A stretch of DNA of 64,000 nt, from NCBI GenBank assembly GCA_965226755.1, contig CBDDDT010000003.1, forward strand, positions 1,364,001-1,428,000, written 5' to 3'. Shown here piece by piece: positions 8,142-16,868 of the stretch (positions are counted from its first letter, which is position 1; every line of letters starts with the position of its first letter). The notes under the pieces are model-generated. The model worked only from the letters and a program-made list of their open reading frames with translations, did no database searches and was not told the origin of the DNA. This stretch comes from Bog-113 sp965226755 (GTDB lineage Bacteria > Acidobacteriota > Terriglobia > Bryobacterales > Bryobacteraceae). Made by a program: the position numbers and the translations under genes.

Positions 8142-10442
8142 CTATTTCACGACGAGCTGTTTGACTACCGGCGACGTGCTCGCTACGTAATCCGCGCTTC
8201 CCGAGTACGCTGCCGTCAACGAGTGAGACCCGAGAGAAAGAGCTGTGACGACGAAAGTCGCCGTACCACTATTTACGGTGCTCGTGCCGAGAGTGGTCGA
8301 TCCGTCGAAAAACGTGACGCTTCCCAGCGCCGCGGCCGGCGAGACTTGCGCGGTCATTGTGACACTCTTGCCAAGCGCGGACGGATCGGGGCTGGTGGTC
8401 AACGAAGTCGTCGTGGCAAGGGGCTGAACAACCTGGCTCACCGTGGCCGAGGTGGCTCCCGAATAATTTGAGTCTCCGCTGTAAACAGCCTGTAGCAAAT
8501 GCGAGCCGACGGAGAGTTTCGCCGTGTTCAACACGGCGGTGCCGCCGCTAACCGCGACTGTGCCCAAGGTCGTTGCTCCGTCCAGGAATTTGACCGAGCC
8601 AGTCGCCTGCGCTGGCGAGATGGTCGCGGTGAGGGTGACGCGTTGAAGGTAGTTGGATGGATTCGGGGCCGAGATCAGAGTCGCTTGCGTGGCGGCGCGG
8701 CGCACGACCTGCGTCACCGGAGCGGACACGCTGGGAAGATCGTTCGGATCGCCCGCGTAACTCGCCGTCAGGGAGTGCGAGCCCACGGTCAACGTCGAGA
8801 TCGTGAGAAGGGCCGAGCCATGGCTTAGGTTCGAGGAGCCCAGAGCACTGCTTCCGTCGTAAAAAGTCACGACGCCGGTCGCGAGAAGCGGCGAGACGGT
8901 GCTGGTGAGCGTTACAGTTGTGCTGTATTGGGAAGGATTCGGCGAGGACCTGAGCGTGGTAATCGTCGGGGCGGGAAGGGGTACACCTAGAATCACGCTG
9001 GCCGTTTGGCTCGTTTGATTGTTTATTAAAATATCCGCGCGGCCGTCGCCGTTGAAGTCGCCAATCGCCGACTGGAGACTTGCACCACCCGTCCCGTAAT
9101 ATACGGGTTCTTGGAAGGATCCGTCTCCATTGCCTAATAACACACCGACGCCGCCGGGGGGGCCGGAGCCGTCGTACACTGCAACGACCAAGTCTGTTTC
9201 AGCATCCCCGTTGACGTCGCCGAGCGAGATACCGTATGGATTATTACCCACCGGGTATAAAACCGGGGGCTGCAACGTTCCGTCGCCCCTCCCAAGAAGT
9301 ACGCTCAAATTGTTGCTGTATATATTCGACACGACCAGATCGATTGCCCCATCTCCGTTGAGATCCTCGGCGGCTATACCGGCTGGGGAAGCGCCCCCGG
9401 TCGAGTAGGTGACAGGTGCGCTGAATGTACCGTCGCCAAGCCCTAATAAAATACTTATGTAGCCATCCTCCACGATGTCGGCGACGGCGAGATCGGCTAT
9501 TCCGTCTCCATTGAGGTCGGCGACGACTAGCGAATTTGGTTGACTGCCCGCCGGGTAGCTCACTGCGGCCTGAAAGGTGCCGTCGCCGTTTCCAAGGAGT
9601 ATTGATAGACCTCCAGGCCCAACTCCGTTCGCATTGTTAAGAACAGCCAAATCAGGTATCCCGTCCCTGTTGAAATCGCCCACAGCGCTTGCATTCAAGT
9701 AGGTTCCCGAAGGGTAATCTACGGGCTGTTGAAACGTCCCGTCGCCGTTGCCAAGCAACACGGTTTCAACGCCGGTTGCGTTACTGGTAGCAATATCGGT
9801 CTTCCCATCGTTATTGAAATCTATCGCGACGACGTATTCTGCGCCGGGACTCGACGCCGTGCTGATCGAAGGCCCGAAAGTGCCATCTCCATTGCCCAAG
9901 TGAACGTCGACCGTACTGCTGGTGCCACTACTCGCGCACACCACGACAAAATCCACCTTCCCGTCATTGTTGAAATCCGCAAGGGCTATCGAATACGGCA
10001 GAGGCTCCGTGTTATAGCTGGCCGCAGCTTCAAACCCGCTGGCCGGAAGGGCGGTCACGGTTCCGACGATCTTCCCCGATGAACTGGGTGAGTACGCACC
10101 GTTACCGGAATAATAAGCGAAAAGGGAGTGGGAACCCGTGGAGAGCAGCCTCGTCGTAAAGACGGCCGTCCCGCGCGTCACCGAACTTGTCCCTAATACC
10201 GACGTGGCGTCGTAAAATGTGACCCTGCCGGAAGCCGCGGCTGGCGACAGGCTCGCCGACAGCGTGAGCGGCTGCCCGAAGACGAGTGTATTCGTCGACA
10301 GGGTTAAAGTAATTTTGCTTTGCGCAGCACCTTTCGCCGGGGGCTCCGACCCTGCCGCAGGTGGCGTGTTCCACGCGGCAAACGTGGCCAAGATCACCCA
10401 AGACATGAGCAACATCGCCGGACGTACATTACTAAAGTGCAT
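8142..10442 (-). CDS. secreted FG-GAP/VCBS repeat protein with bacterial Ig-like domains
   Basis: Extracellular or surface beta-propeller protein of 766 residues. After a signal peptide (MLLMSWVILATFAAWNTPPAAGS; the start may be the Met at residue 10) come an Ig-like domain (about 42-130), then FG-GAP/VCBS repeats (about 135-485) with seven calcium-type loops such as DFNNDGKVD, DFNRDGIPD, DLNGDGIAD and DFNGDGRAD, then three Ig-like domains of about 90 residues (ATTLTSxPNPS / TVSPxxATGxVTFYDG / GSHSLTAxYSGD). The Ig units are near-identical modules, as in Big_3_5 domains. It is divergent from a large regulator only 34 bp away. Function unknown; adhesion or glycan binding is typical for this architecture. 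Confidence 0.88.
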   Translation of the reverse strand: MHFSNVRPAMLLMSWVILATFAAWNTPPAAGSEPPAKGAAQSKITLTLSTNTLVFGQPLTLSASLSPAAASGRVTFYDATSVLGTSSVTRGTAVFTTRLLSTGSHSLFAYYSGNGAYSPSSSGKIVGTVTALPASGFEAAASYNTEPLPYSIALADFNNDGKVDFVVVCASSGTSSTVDVHLGNGDGTFGPSISTASSPGAEYVVAIDFNNDGKTDIATSNATGVETVLLGNGDGTFQQPVDYPSGTYLNASAVGDFNRDGIPDLAVLNNANGVGPGGLSILLGNGDGTFQAAVSYPAGSQPNSLVVADLNGDGIADLAVADIVEDGYISILLGLGDGTFSAPVTYSTGGASPAGIAAEDLNGDGAIDLVVSNIYSNNLSVLLGRGDGTLQPPVLYPVGNNPYGISLGDVNGDAETDLVVAVYDGSGPPGGVGVLLGNGDGSFQEPVYYGTGGASLQSAIGDFNGDGRADILINNQTSQTASVILGVPLPAPTITTLRSSPNPSQYSTTVTLTSTVSPLLATGVVTFYDGSSALGSSNLSHGSALLTISTLTVGSHSLTASYAGDPNDLPSVSAPVTQVVRRAATQATLISAPNPSNYLQRVTLTATISPAQATGSVKFLDGATTLGTVAVSGGTAVLNTAKLSVGSHLLQAVYSGDSNYSGATSATVSQVVQPLATTTSLTTSPDPSALGKSVTMTAQVSPAAALGSVTFFDGSTTLGTSTVNSGTATFVVTALSLGSHSLTAAYSGSADYVASTSPVVKQLVVK

Positions 10443-10476
10443 TCAAAGTTTATATACTGGCGAGACTCCTGCCGCC

Positions 10477-13410
10477 ATGACAAAAACATGTCACAATTCT
10501 CCGGTGCGAGTGCCGCAAGAGCTCTTGGATGATCTCGGTAAGGAAATGGAGGAGGTGCTCTCTGGCCGATTTTTTCGCGGTAAAGCGAGCGCAAAGCGAC
10601 TCCTTAGATTTCTGGCGTCCGCCAAGATGCAAGGACGCTCGGACGAACTGACTCAGAAGAACATTAGCGAGGCCTGTTTTAAAGGCTACGCGTCCGAGGG
10701 AATCGCCAGCACCGAAAAATATCGGCTCAGAAGCTACTTGGCCGAATACTACAGAACCGAGGGGCGAATCCGCAGGTTACGTCTAGATGTTTCTGCGAAT
10801 TCGTTCGACGTCACCCTTGCCGCCGCGATCGAGCCATCTCCCACTTTGGTGGTTGGGCGAAATCATCAGCTAAAGCTGCTGAAAATGGAGCTTGAACTCG
10901 CGTCCAAAACGGGACCGCGCCTGGTGTGGATTTCCGGAGAAGCGGGCATCGGAAAGACGACACTCGTCGAAACTTTTCTTTCCGAAGCGCGGGCCGATGC
11001 ACGGGTGCTGATCGCATCCACCACCGCTTCGGAGGCATGGAGCGGTTACGACGTCTACTTTCCCGTCTTGCTCGCGCTGCGGGATCTCTGTTCGGGGTCC
11101 GATTACAGGGCGCGGGCTCTCCTGCAGGGGGCGCACAAACATGCTTCCTCGTGGGTGGCCCAGATGTTCCCCGAGCGAGGGCGCGGCGCGCCGCCTCCCT
11201 CGTTGGACGAGTTGCGCACATTCTTTGAGGAGATGTCGCGGAAGCAGCCGATCATCTTGTTCCTCGATGACATTCATCTGGCGGATGACGCCACCGCCAA
11301 GAGTCTATCGGCGGTGCTCCGTAAATCCAAAGCGAAGCTCCTGATCGCAGTGTGCCATCGGCACGCTGAGTTTGAAGCGTCAGGAAACCAACTCGTCGAA
11401 CTTAAAAGAGCAAGATGCATGGAGGCGCGGGATACGGTGATCCGCCTCGGGATGCTCACGACGGATGACGCGCACCAATATTTAGAAGGGAGATTTCCCG
11501 GAAACAACTTTGGGAGCGAGGTCGCAGCGGCGGTGCATTTCGTGACCGGGGGCCATCCGTTGTTCACTGTCCGTCTAATCGATCAACTCGAGATGAACGG
11601 AGCGATCGAAAAAGAAGCAAACACGTCGCCCGGCGCTTGGGTGCTGAAAGTGGCACCCAGTACGCTAGTATCATTTCTTCCCGAATCCGTCGCCGCATCC
11701 CTTGACTTGCTGCTCTCCCGGCTGGCAAAGGACGATCGCGATCTTTTGCTGGCAGCCTGCTTACAAGGCGATGAGTTTGAGAGCGCGGTGTTAAGTCGGG
11801 TGCTCAAACTCGATCCCGAAATCATAGAGGCTCGACTGCAAATACTTATGCGGCGAGAACACTTAATTCGATTTTCGGACGCCAGAGTGCTTCCAGACGG
11901 GACGGCGAGTGCGCGCTATCGTTTCGCGCACTCTACCTATCAACGGTCGTTTCATGCGTGGCTCGAACGCGAGCCAAGCCGCATGAGATCTTGGGCGCTA
12001 ATCGCCGTTCAAGCGTTCAAGGAGATGTTCGGGCAAGCAGCGGAACTCGATATCCATTTAGCAACTCTCTTCGATGCGGCGGGCGAGCCGGAGAGCTCCG
12101 TTCCTTGCTATCTCCGCGTCGCGGAAAACGCGGTCCGGCGGTTCGCGCACTATTCCGCGCGTCTCACCTGTGAACACGCGCTAGGGCGGCTGACAGCCGT
12201 TCCCGAGGGTCCGTTCAAGGACCGGCTTCATCTCGACCTCCTCTTTGTTAAGGCGGTCGCCCTCACTTCTACCCACGGGTATGGATCCCCGGAGCTCAAG
12301 GCCATCTTTACAGAGGGCCTCGCCGCTTCGGCTCGAACGTCGGATCTTTCCGACCGGTACATGGCTCTCTACGGTTTGTGGAACGCCACTAATCACTACG
12401 ATTTTGAAGCCGGCCTAAAGTTCGCGGAAACAATGTTGAAGGAGATCATTGATCATCCTCTCATTAGCGGCGCCAACGCGGTCCGAGCTACCTTCGCCGC
12501 CGGAATCTCGGCGCTCCACGCAGGTCAACTCTCTAAGGCCAAAAATTACCTGGAGAATGCGTATCGAGCCGTCGAAACGGCCCCCCTTAGCGTCGACATT
12601 TATTCGTATCAGGTAAACCCGAAGGTGATCGCCGCGTGCAACTACGCCCGCGTGTTATGGATTACAGGAAACATTCTAGGCGCGCGGCAAGCGAACAGCC
12701 GGGCAGCAGCCTTCCTTCGGGAGGTTCCGGATCCCAAATCGGAGGCTTATGCGTTGTGCATGTTCGCGATGTTAGACGCTGTTCAGGGAAGGCTCGATGC
12801 CGGGCTGGAGACCGCTGAAAAGGCATATGATGTCGCCCGTCGTTACGGGTTTGAGCTGGAGATGGGGTGGTCTGGCATTATTCGGGCTAACATCATGGCA
12901 TCGCAATCGCCGTGCTCCGAGGCGGAGAGGCTTCTGCGCGACCTAGTGGATCGGTATCTACGTATGGGTGTGCCGGTGGCTTCCACCAAATTTTTGTGCT
13001 GGGTCGCGGAAAGTCAACTTCGCGTTAGAGACTGGAGCGCGGCGCGTCAAACTTTGGAGCGCGGGCTTGGTTACACGAACGATGCGAACGAGCGGTATTT
13101 CGAGGCGGAACTCCACCGGCTTCGAGGGCGGGCTTTACATGGCGAAGAAGATATCCAAGGCGCGGAGGTTCATGTAGATAAGGCGGTCCAGATCAGCCGG
13201 GACCAGGGAGCGCGCACATTTGAATTGCGCGCGAATACAACTCTTCTGCACATTGCTGCGCCTGGTTCTCGCTCCGCGTGCTCGGCAGCCAAGCGGGTGC
13301 GAACTTTGCTTCGCGATCTGCCTAATTTCAACGACATGCCCGAAACATTGGCGGCACAAGAGGGCCTTAAGCTTCACAATGGCCGCACGCCAGCGAGCGA
13401 ACGAGGCTGA
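10477..13410 (+). CDS. AAA/STAND-type ATPase regulator with acidobacterial N-terminal domain and TPR-like C-terminus
   Basis: A 977-residue cytoplasmic protein. The N-terminal 110 residues (RFFRGKASAKRLLRFL, LTQKNISEACFKG, EKYRLRSYLAEYYRTEG) match the domain found in front of acidobacterial TolB-like and winged-helix regulators. An ATPase domain follows with Walker A GEAGIGKTT (about residues 154-162) and Walker B IILFLDDIHLADD (about 262). The C-terminal half is helical and TPR-like, as in MalT/AfsR relatives. ATG 10477 is chosen because upstream in-frame codons lie inside the divergent FG-GAP gene. No C-terminal LuxR HTH is seen. Likely controls the neighbouring secreted-protein genes. Confidence 0.8.
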   Translation: MTKTCHNSPVRVPQELLDDLGKEMEEVLSGRFFRGKASAKRLLRFLASAKMQGRSDELTQKNISEACFKGYASEGIASTEKYRLRSYLAEYYRTEGRIRRLRLDVSANSFDVTLAAAIEPSPTLVVGRNHQLKLLKMELELASKTGPRLVWISGEAGIGKTTLVETFLSEARADARVLIASTTASEAWSGYDVYFPVLLALRDLCSGSDYRARALLQGAHKHASSWVAQMFPERGRGAPPPSLDELRTFFEEMSRKQPIILFLDDIHLADDATAKSLSAVLRKSKAKLLIAVCHRHAEFEASGNQLVELKRARCMEARDTVIRLGMLTTDDAHQYLEGRFPGNNFGSEVAAAVHFVTGGHPLFTVRLIDQLEMNGAIEKEANTSPGAWVLKVAPSTLVSFLPESVAASLDLLLSRLAKDDRDLLLAACLQGDEFESAVLSRVLKLDPEIIEARLQILMRREHLIRFSDARVLPDGTASARYRFAHSTYQRSFHAWLEREPSRMRSWALIAVQAFKEMFGQAAELDIHLATLFDAAGEPESSVPCYLRVAENAVRRFAHYSARLTCEHALGRLTAVPEGPFKDRLHLDLLFVKAVALTSTHGYGSPELKAIFTEGLAASARTSDLSDRYMALYGLWNATNHYDFEAGLKFAETMLKEIIDHPLISGANAVRATFAAGISALHAGQLSKAKNYLENAYRAVETAPLSVDIYSYQVNPKVIAACNYARVLWITGNILGARQANSRAAAFLREVPDPKSEAYALCMFAMLDAVQGRLDAGLETAEKAYDVARRYGFELEMGWSGIIRANIMASQSPCSEAERLLRDLVDRYLRMGVPVASTKFLCWVAESQLRVRDWSAARQTLERGLGYTNDANERYFEAELHRLRGRALHGEEDIQGAEVHVDKAVQISRDQGARTFELRANTTLLHIAAPGSRSACSAAKRVRTLLRDLPNFNDMPETLAAQEGLKLHNGRTPASERG

Positions 13411-13510
13411 TTCGCCACCGATTCTGCGATTCAGAGTCGCGTAGCGGCAGTTTTGCCGGGGCGCTCCCTGTCACGCGAACCGCTAGATTTAGCTCCAATT
13501 GCCCGGGATA

Positions 13511-13545
13511 AATTGTCGTCGCGAATCATCTAAATCCTCACAATC
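13511..13545. repeat. bipartite repeat motif, copy 2
   Basis: AATTGTCGTC (13511-13520) and AAATCCTCACAATC (13532-13545), then TTTCAGA. It matches the words at 7442-7468 but with an 11-bp instead of 3-bp spacer. It lies about 40 bp upstream of the ParB-like chimera start in a 173-bp non-coding gap (13411-13583). Confidence 0.55.
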
Positions 13546-13583
13546 ATTTCAGAAAGAGGCGCTCTCCATTCGTCTCTTGACGA

Positions 13584-14966
13584 ATGATTTCATTTCCTGT
13601 TGAGGTTGAAGTGATGCTGCAGCAACTCAGCCCAACCGGAGTCAACGTACCGTCCTATCCGAGTGCGACAGGCATTGAGATGTGGCCGATCGAGCGTTTG
13701 GTTCCGTATGTAAGAAATCCGCGCAAGAACGACGCCTCCGTCAACCAGATGGCCGGGTCGATCCGTGAATTCGGCTTCAAGATTCCGTGCCTGGTCAGAA
13801 GCAGCGGCGAAGTGGTGGATGGCCATCTCCGATTGAAGGCGGCGAAGCAACTCGGCATCGCCGAAGTCCCGGTCATCCTCTGCGACGAGTGGTCCCCCGC
13901 GCAGGTCAAGGCCTTTCGCCTGATGGTTGGATTCGATTCCTTTGCGGGACTGACCCGCGATGCTGCGGGGGATCTCTACGGAACTACGAGTGAAGGCGGC
14001 GCTTCGGGTCAGGGCGCCGTGTACAAGATCGATGCCTCGGGCCGGGAGACGGTGCTGCACAGCTTCAGCGGCAGCGACGGGAGCAATCCCGAGGCGGGAG
14101 TGACCCGCGACGCCGCCGGGGATCTCTACGGCACTACCTACTTCGGCGGCGCTTCGGGTTTCGGCACGGTGTACAAGATCGATCCCTCGGGCCAGGAGAC
14201 GGTTCTGCACAGCTTCACAGGCGGCGACGGATCGTATCCCAAGGCGGGAGTCGTCCGTGACCCCGCAGGCAACCTCTACGGGACTACGTCCGAGGGAGGC
14301 GCGTCGGGTTTCGGCACGGTCTACAAGATCGACGCCTCGGGCCAGGAGACACTGCTGTATAGCTTCACCGCGGGCGCCGATGGAGCATCTCCTGGCGCGG
14401 CAGTCATCCGCGACGCCGCAGGTAATCTCTACGGAACTACTGAAGATGGCGGGACCTCGGGTATCGGCACAGTATACAAGCTCGACGCTTTGGGCCACGA
14501 GACGCTGCTGCACAGCTTCAGCGGCAGCGATGGACAGAATCCCTACGCGGGAGTCGTCCGCGACGCCGACGGCGATCTCTACGGAACAACCGCCTATGGT
14601 GGCGCGTCGGATGCCGGCACGGTGTACAAGATCGACGCCTCGGGCCAGGAGACGGTGCTGCACAGCTTCACCGGCCTTACCGACGGAGGATATCCCTATG
14701 CGGGACTCATCCGTGATGCTGCCGGCAACCTCTACGGAACGACGTTCGCTGGAGGCGCGGGGCTTTCCGGCATCGTCTATGAAATCAACCCAACCGGTCT
14801 CGAGACGGTCTTATATAGTTTCCAGAACTTTTACCTGGGTGCTCCCAGTGGGGCTTTTCCGTCTGCCGATTTAACCGAAGACGGCTCGGGAAATCTTTTC
14901 GGAACAACGACTGGAGGCGGGACAACGGGCGGCGGCGTTGTCTTCGAACTCGTGCCAAACCCGTAG
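13584..14966 (+). CDS. chimeric ORF: truncated ParB-like N-terminal domain fused to GloVer tandem repeats
   Basis: A 460-residue open frame joining two unrelated parts. Residues about 30-115 are a ParB/Spo0J-type domain (WPIERLVPYVRNPRKN, MAGSIREFGFKIPCLV, GHLRLKAAKQLG, PVILCDEWSPAQVKAFRLM) that stops where the family continues towards a helical segment. From residue 116 on, seven repeats of about 50 residues follow, each with the pattern RDAAGDLYGTT-GG-GTVYKID-G-ETVLHSF (choice-of-anchor GloVer type), ending normally (VVFELVPNP). The usual secretion signal of GloVer proteins is missing. Start 13584 or ATG 13614 are both possible. Either a recombination scar that keeps the frame or a novel fusion; expression is unproven. 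Confidence 0.75.
   Translation: MISFPVEVEVMLQQLSPTGVNVPSYPSATGIEMWPIERLVPYVRNPRKNDASVNQMAGSIREFGFKIPCLVRSSGEVVDGHLRLKAAKQLGIAEVPVILCDEWSPAQVKAFRLMVGFDSFAGLTRDAAGDLYGTTSEGGASGQGAVYKIDASGRETVLHSFSGSDGSNPEAGVTRDAAGDLYGTTYFGGASGFGTVYKIDPSGQETVLHSFTGGDGSYPKAGVVRDPAGNLYGTTSEGGASGFGTVYKIDASGQETLLYSFTAGADGASPGAAVIRDAAGNLYGTTEDGGTSGIGTVYKLDALGHETLLHSFSGSDGQNPYAGVVRDADGDLYGTTAYGGASDAGTVYKIDASGQETVLHSFTGLTDGGYPYAGLIRDAAGNLYGTTFAGGAGLSGIVYEINPTGLETVLYSFQNFYLGAPSGAFPSADLTEDGSGNLFGTTTGGGTTGGGVVFELVPNP
13947..14950 (+). repeat. tandem GloVer coding repeats, seven units of about 150 bp
   Basis: Direct repeats encode the 50-residue GloVer unit. Recurrent DNA words include CTCTACGG(A/C)ACTAC, TACAAGATCGA and GCACAGCTTCA. 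The last unit (from about 14810) is the most divergent. The repeats are coding, phased to codons and of unequal identity, so they are not a CRISPR or satellite array. Confidence 0.85.
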
Positions 14967-15038
14967 CGCGTGATCTCTCCCGCAGACGGTGACAGTTTGG
15001 CCCCGCTCCCGACACAACCCCGGATTGCGGGAGGTCGC

Positions 15039-15785
15039 CTAGGAACCTCCGAGCCCCTTCAAAAGGGCGCGCAGTCCGAATTCGAATTCTTCGTCAGGAT
15101 CACCCTGCTTGTACGTTTTCATAAACTTAGCGAGTTCTGGAAATTTCCCGTTTACAAGCACCTGCTCCAGATACCGCGCCGCGATTTCGCGCTTGTTCGC
15201 TTCGTCGAGTTGATACTTGCGAGCGGTTTTCTGCTCTCCCAACTCGTGTCCAACGTATCCTGACGTGTACGCCCACACCGCGCCGATCACCCGAACTCGC
15301 ATCCGCATCTCGCTTGTGAACTGGGCCGTCGCCTCCAAGAGAAACTCGAACCACCGCAGATAGTTAGGCCCCAATGTGGGGCGGGCAGTCACGAGTCCTG
15401 CCAGCCAGCTGTGACGAAGCATGGTCCGGCGCGTCTCAGAGGCGGCCCTGATCACATCCCGCCGCCAATGCCCGGAGATTCTGGACGGCAGCGCAATTTC
15501 ACCGAATGCCCCGTCCAGCATGAGGTCCCAGAGATCGTTCTTGTTGATCACGTAACGATAGAGCGACATTGTCCCGCTGCCCAGGCGCTTGGCAAGGCTG
15601 CGCATCGAGACACTTTCCTCGCCGCCCTCGTCCGCGAGTGCGATTGCCGCCGCCGCGATTTCCTGGTACGTCAGCCTTCTGAGCGGCCGCGCCGTCGACA
15701 TGCGCTCCCAGATGAGGCGGCTATCCTGCTTCGCTTCCTCTTTGTCCAGCCCGTCGGCGCCTGCTCGAACCATTCGCTTGACCAT
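15039..15785 (-). CDS. TetR/AcrR family transcriptional regulator
   Basis: One-component repressor, 248 residues. The HTH is at about residues 38-85 (LTYQEIAAAAIALADEGG, VSMRSLAKRLGSGTMSLYRYV), with the usual K-N-DLWDLMLD linker, followed by a helical ligand-binding domain (RHSWLAGLVTARPTLGPNYLRWFE) of the TetR_C type. A 30-residue N-terminal extension precedes the HTH, so a later Met (residue 29) could be the true start. The gene lies next to twin palindromic sites at 15802-15842 and diverges from a GH-A-like gene, which is probably its target. Inducer unknown. Confidence 0.9.
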   Translation of the reverse strand: MVKRMVRAGADGLDKEEAKQDSRLIWERMSTARPLRRLTYQEIAAAAIALADEGGEESVSMRSLAKRLGSGTMSLYRYVINKNDLWDLMLDGAFGEIALPSRISGHWRRDVIRAASETRRTMLRHSWLAGLVTARPTLGPNYLRWFEFLLEATAQFTSEMRMRVRVIGAVWAYTSGYVGHELGEQKTARKYQLDEANKREIAARYLEQVLVNGKFPELAKFMKTYKQGDPDEEFEFGLRALLKGLGGS

Positions 15786-15801
15786 TCCTAAACAATATTG
15801 C

Positions 15802-15842
15802 TAGAGTACATAGTACCCAAATACGGCGTACGATGTACTCTA
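15802..15842. promoter_or_regulatory. twin operator sites between tetR-like and GH-A-like genes
   Basis: TAGAGTACAT (15802-15811) and ATGTACTCTA (15833-15842) are perfect inverted 10-bp arms. Inside lie two smaller palindromes, GTAC-ATA-GTAC (15806-15816) and GTAC-GAT-GTAC (15828-15838), with centres 22 bp apart, two helical turns. This suits cooperative binding of two TetR-type dimers. The site ends one base before the ATG at 15843 and begins 17 bp before the TetR start, so it would cover both promoters. Confidence 0.7.
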
Positions 15843-16868
15843 ATGCTTACGAAACCGAACCGCACTCTCACCTTCGGCATCTATCCCGGCGGCGCCGCCG
15901 GGGGCGACGCGGGACTCCTCTCCGGCCCGCCGGATATCCCGGAACAAGTGAATGCCGCGCTGACTGAGCTTCAGGGCGGGTCCCAGCCGTTCTTAGCGCG
16001 TTGCTACGACAGCTTCCAGGACCCCGGCAGCCCGTACGAAGCCCATCCATGCGCCCCGAAAGATTACACGCTTTACGCCGTTCCCGGCGTCCGTCCGATA
16101 GATCTTGTGTTGCAGTACCGATCCGCTCGCGGCGATATCGATGGATATCTGAATTTCGTTCGTGAGCGGATCCGCCGGCATGCACCCCTTTTATACGCCG
16201 TACAAATCACCGAAGAGGCCAACTTCACCGATGGTCCCGCCGTTATCGATGGCCCGTATCCCGGTGTGTGCCTCGCTCTCATCGAGGGCGTCAAAGCCGC
16301 CAAACATACGCTGCGGGCAGCAGGCCTGCCCGGCGTGAAGGTCGGATTCAACGCGACCCCTTCGTTCGGCCCTGGCGCGGATTTCTGGCGGCGGGTGGGC
16401 GAGGGTGAAAAGCCCTTCGTTCAGTCCTTGGATTATGTCGGCCTCGACTTCTTCCCCGATGTATTCCGGCGCGTCGCGGTGGATGGTCAACCCGCCGATC
16501 TGACGTCATCGGTGATCGGCGTGGTGCAGACCATGCGCTCCGTTTGGCTTCCTTCAGCGGGAATCCCTGAAACTGTGCCCATTCACATCACGGAACATGG
16601 GTGGCCAACCAACGCCGGCCGCTCGATGGAACGCCAGGCCGTGAGCATCGAGCGGGTTATCCGAGCAGTTCACGCCGCCGCCGAACGGTTCAATGTGGAG
16701 CGCTATTCGCTCTTCGCCTTACGCGATGTCGCCCTTCAGGAACCAGCAAACGAAAATGATCTGTTTTCGTTCTTTGGAATCATGACGGCAGATTACGCGC
16801 AAAAGCCGGCGTTCGAGACGTTTCGAAGGCTCGTTCAGGAAATCGGCCCCAGGATCACTGAGGCGTAA
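15843..16868 (+). CDS. TIM-barrel glycoside-hydrolase-like protein (clan GH-A type)
   Basis: Cytoplasmic 341-residue protein without signal peptide. Two strand-end glutamates fit the GH-A layout: ITEEANF (near residue 122, acid/base) and ITEHGWPT (near residue 248, nucleophile), with GLDFFPD and the terminal FAL-RD / SFFGIMT segment between and after. No specific GH family is recognised. ATG 15843 is preferred over the in-frame ATG... at 15798 because the earlier stretch overlaps the operator. Translation would start almost at the operator edge, so the mRNA is likely leaderless or has a very short leader. Regulated, by inference, by the adjacent TetR protein. Confidence 0.65.
   Translation: MLTKPNRTLTFGIYPGGAAGGDAGLLSGPPDIPEQVNAALTELQGGSQPFLARCYDSFQDPGSPYEAHPCAPKDYTLYAVPGVRPIDLVLQYRSARGDIDGYLNFVRERIRRHAPLLYAVQITEEANFTDGPAVIDGPYPGVCLALIEGVKAAKHTLRAAGLPGVKVGFNATPSFGPGADFWRRVGEGEKPFVQSLDYVGLDFFPDVFRRVAVDGQPADLTSSVIGVVQTMRSVWLPSAGIPETVPIHITEHGWPTNAGRSMERQAVSIERVIRAVHAAAERFNVERYSLFALRDVALQEPANENDLFSFFGIMTADYAQKPAFETFRRLVQEIGPRITEA

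Noticed and set aside
10219..10476. N-terminal extension of the ATPase regulator by 86 codons
   Set aside because: It would overlap the coding start and signal peptide of the divergent FG-GAP gene and shows no homology; ATG 10477 fits the conserved N-terminal domain.
13590..14663. 357-codon minus-strand open frame over the GloVer repeats
   Set aside because: It simply mirrors the tandem coding repeats of the plus strand; the opposite frame has the recognised repeat family.
13947..14950. Repeat array considered as CRISPR or satellite
   Set aside because: Units are about 150 bp, vary at third codon positions and encode a conserved peptide unit; no short identical repeats with unique spacers.
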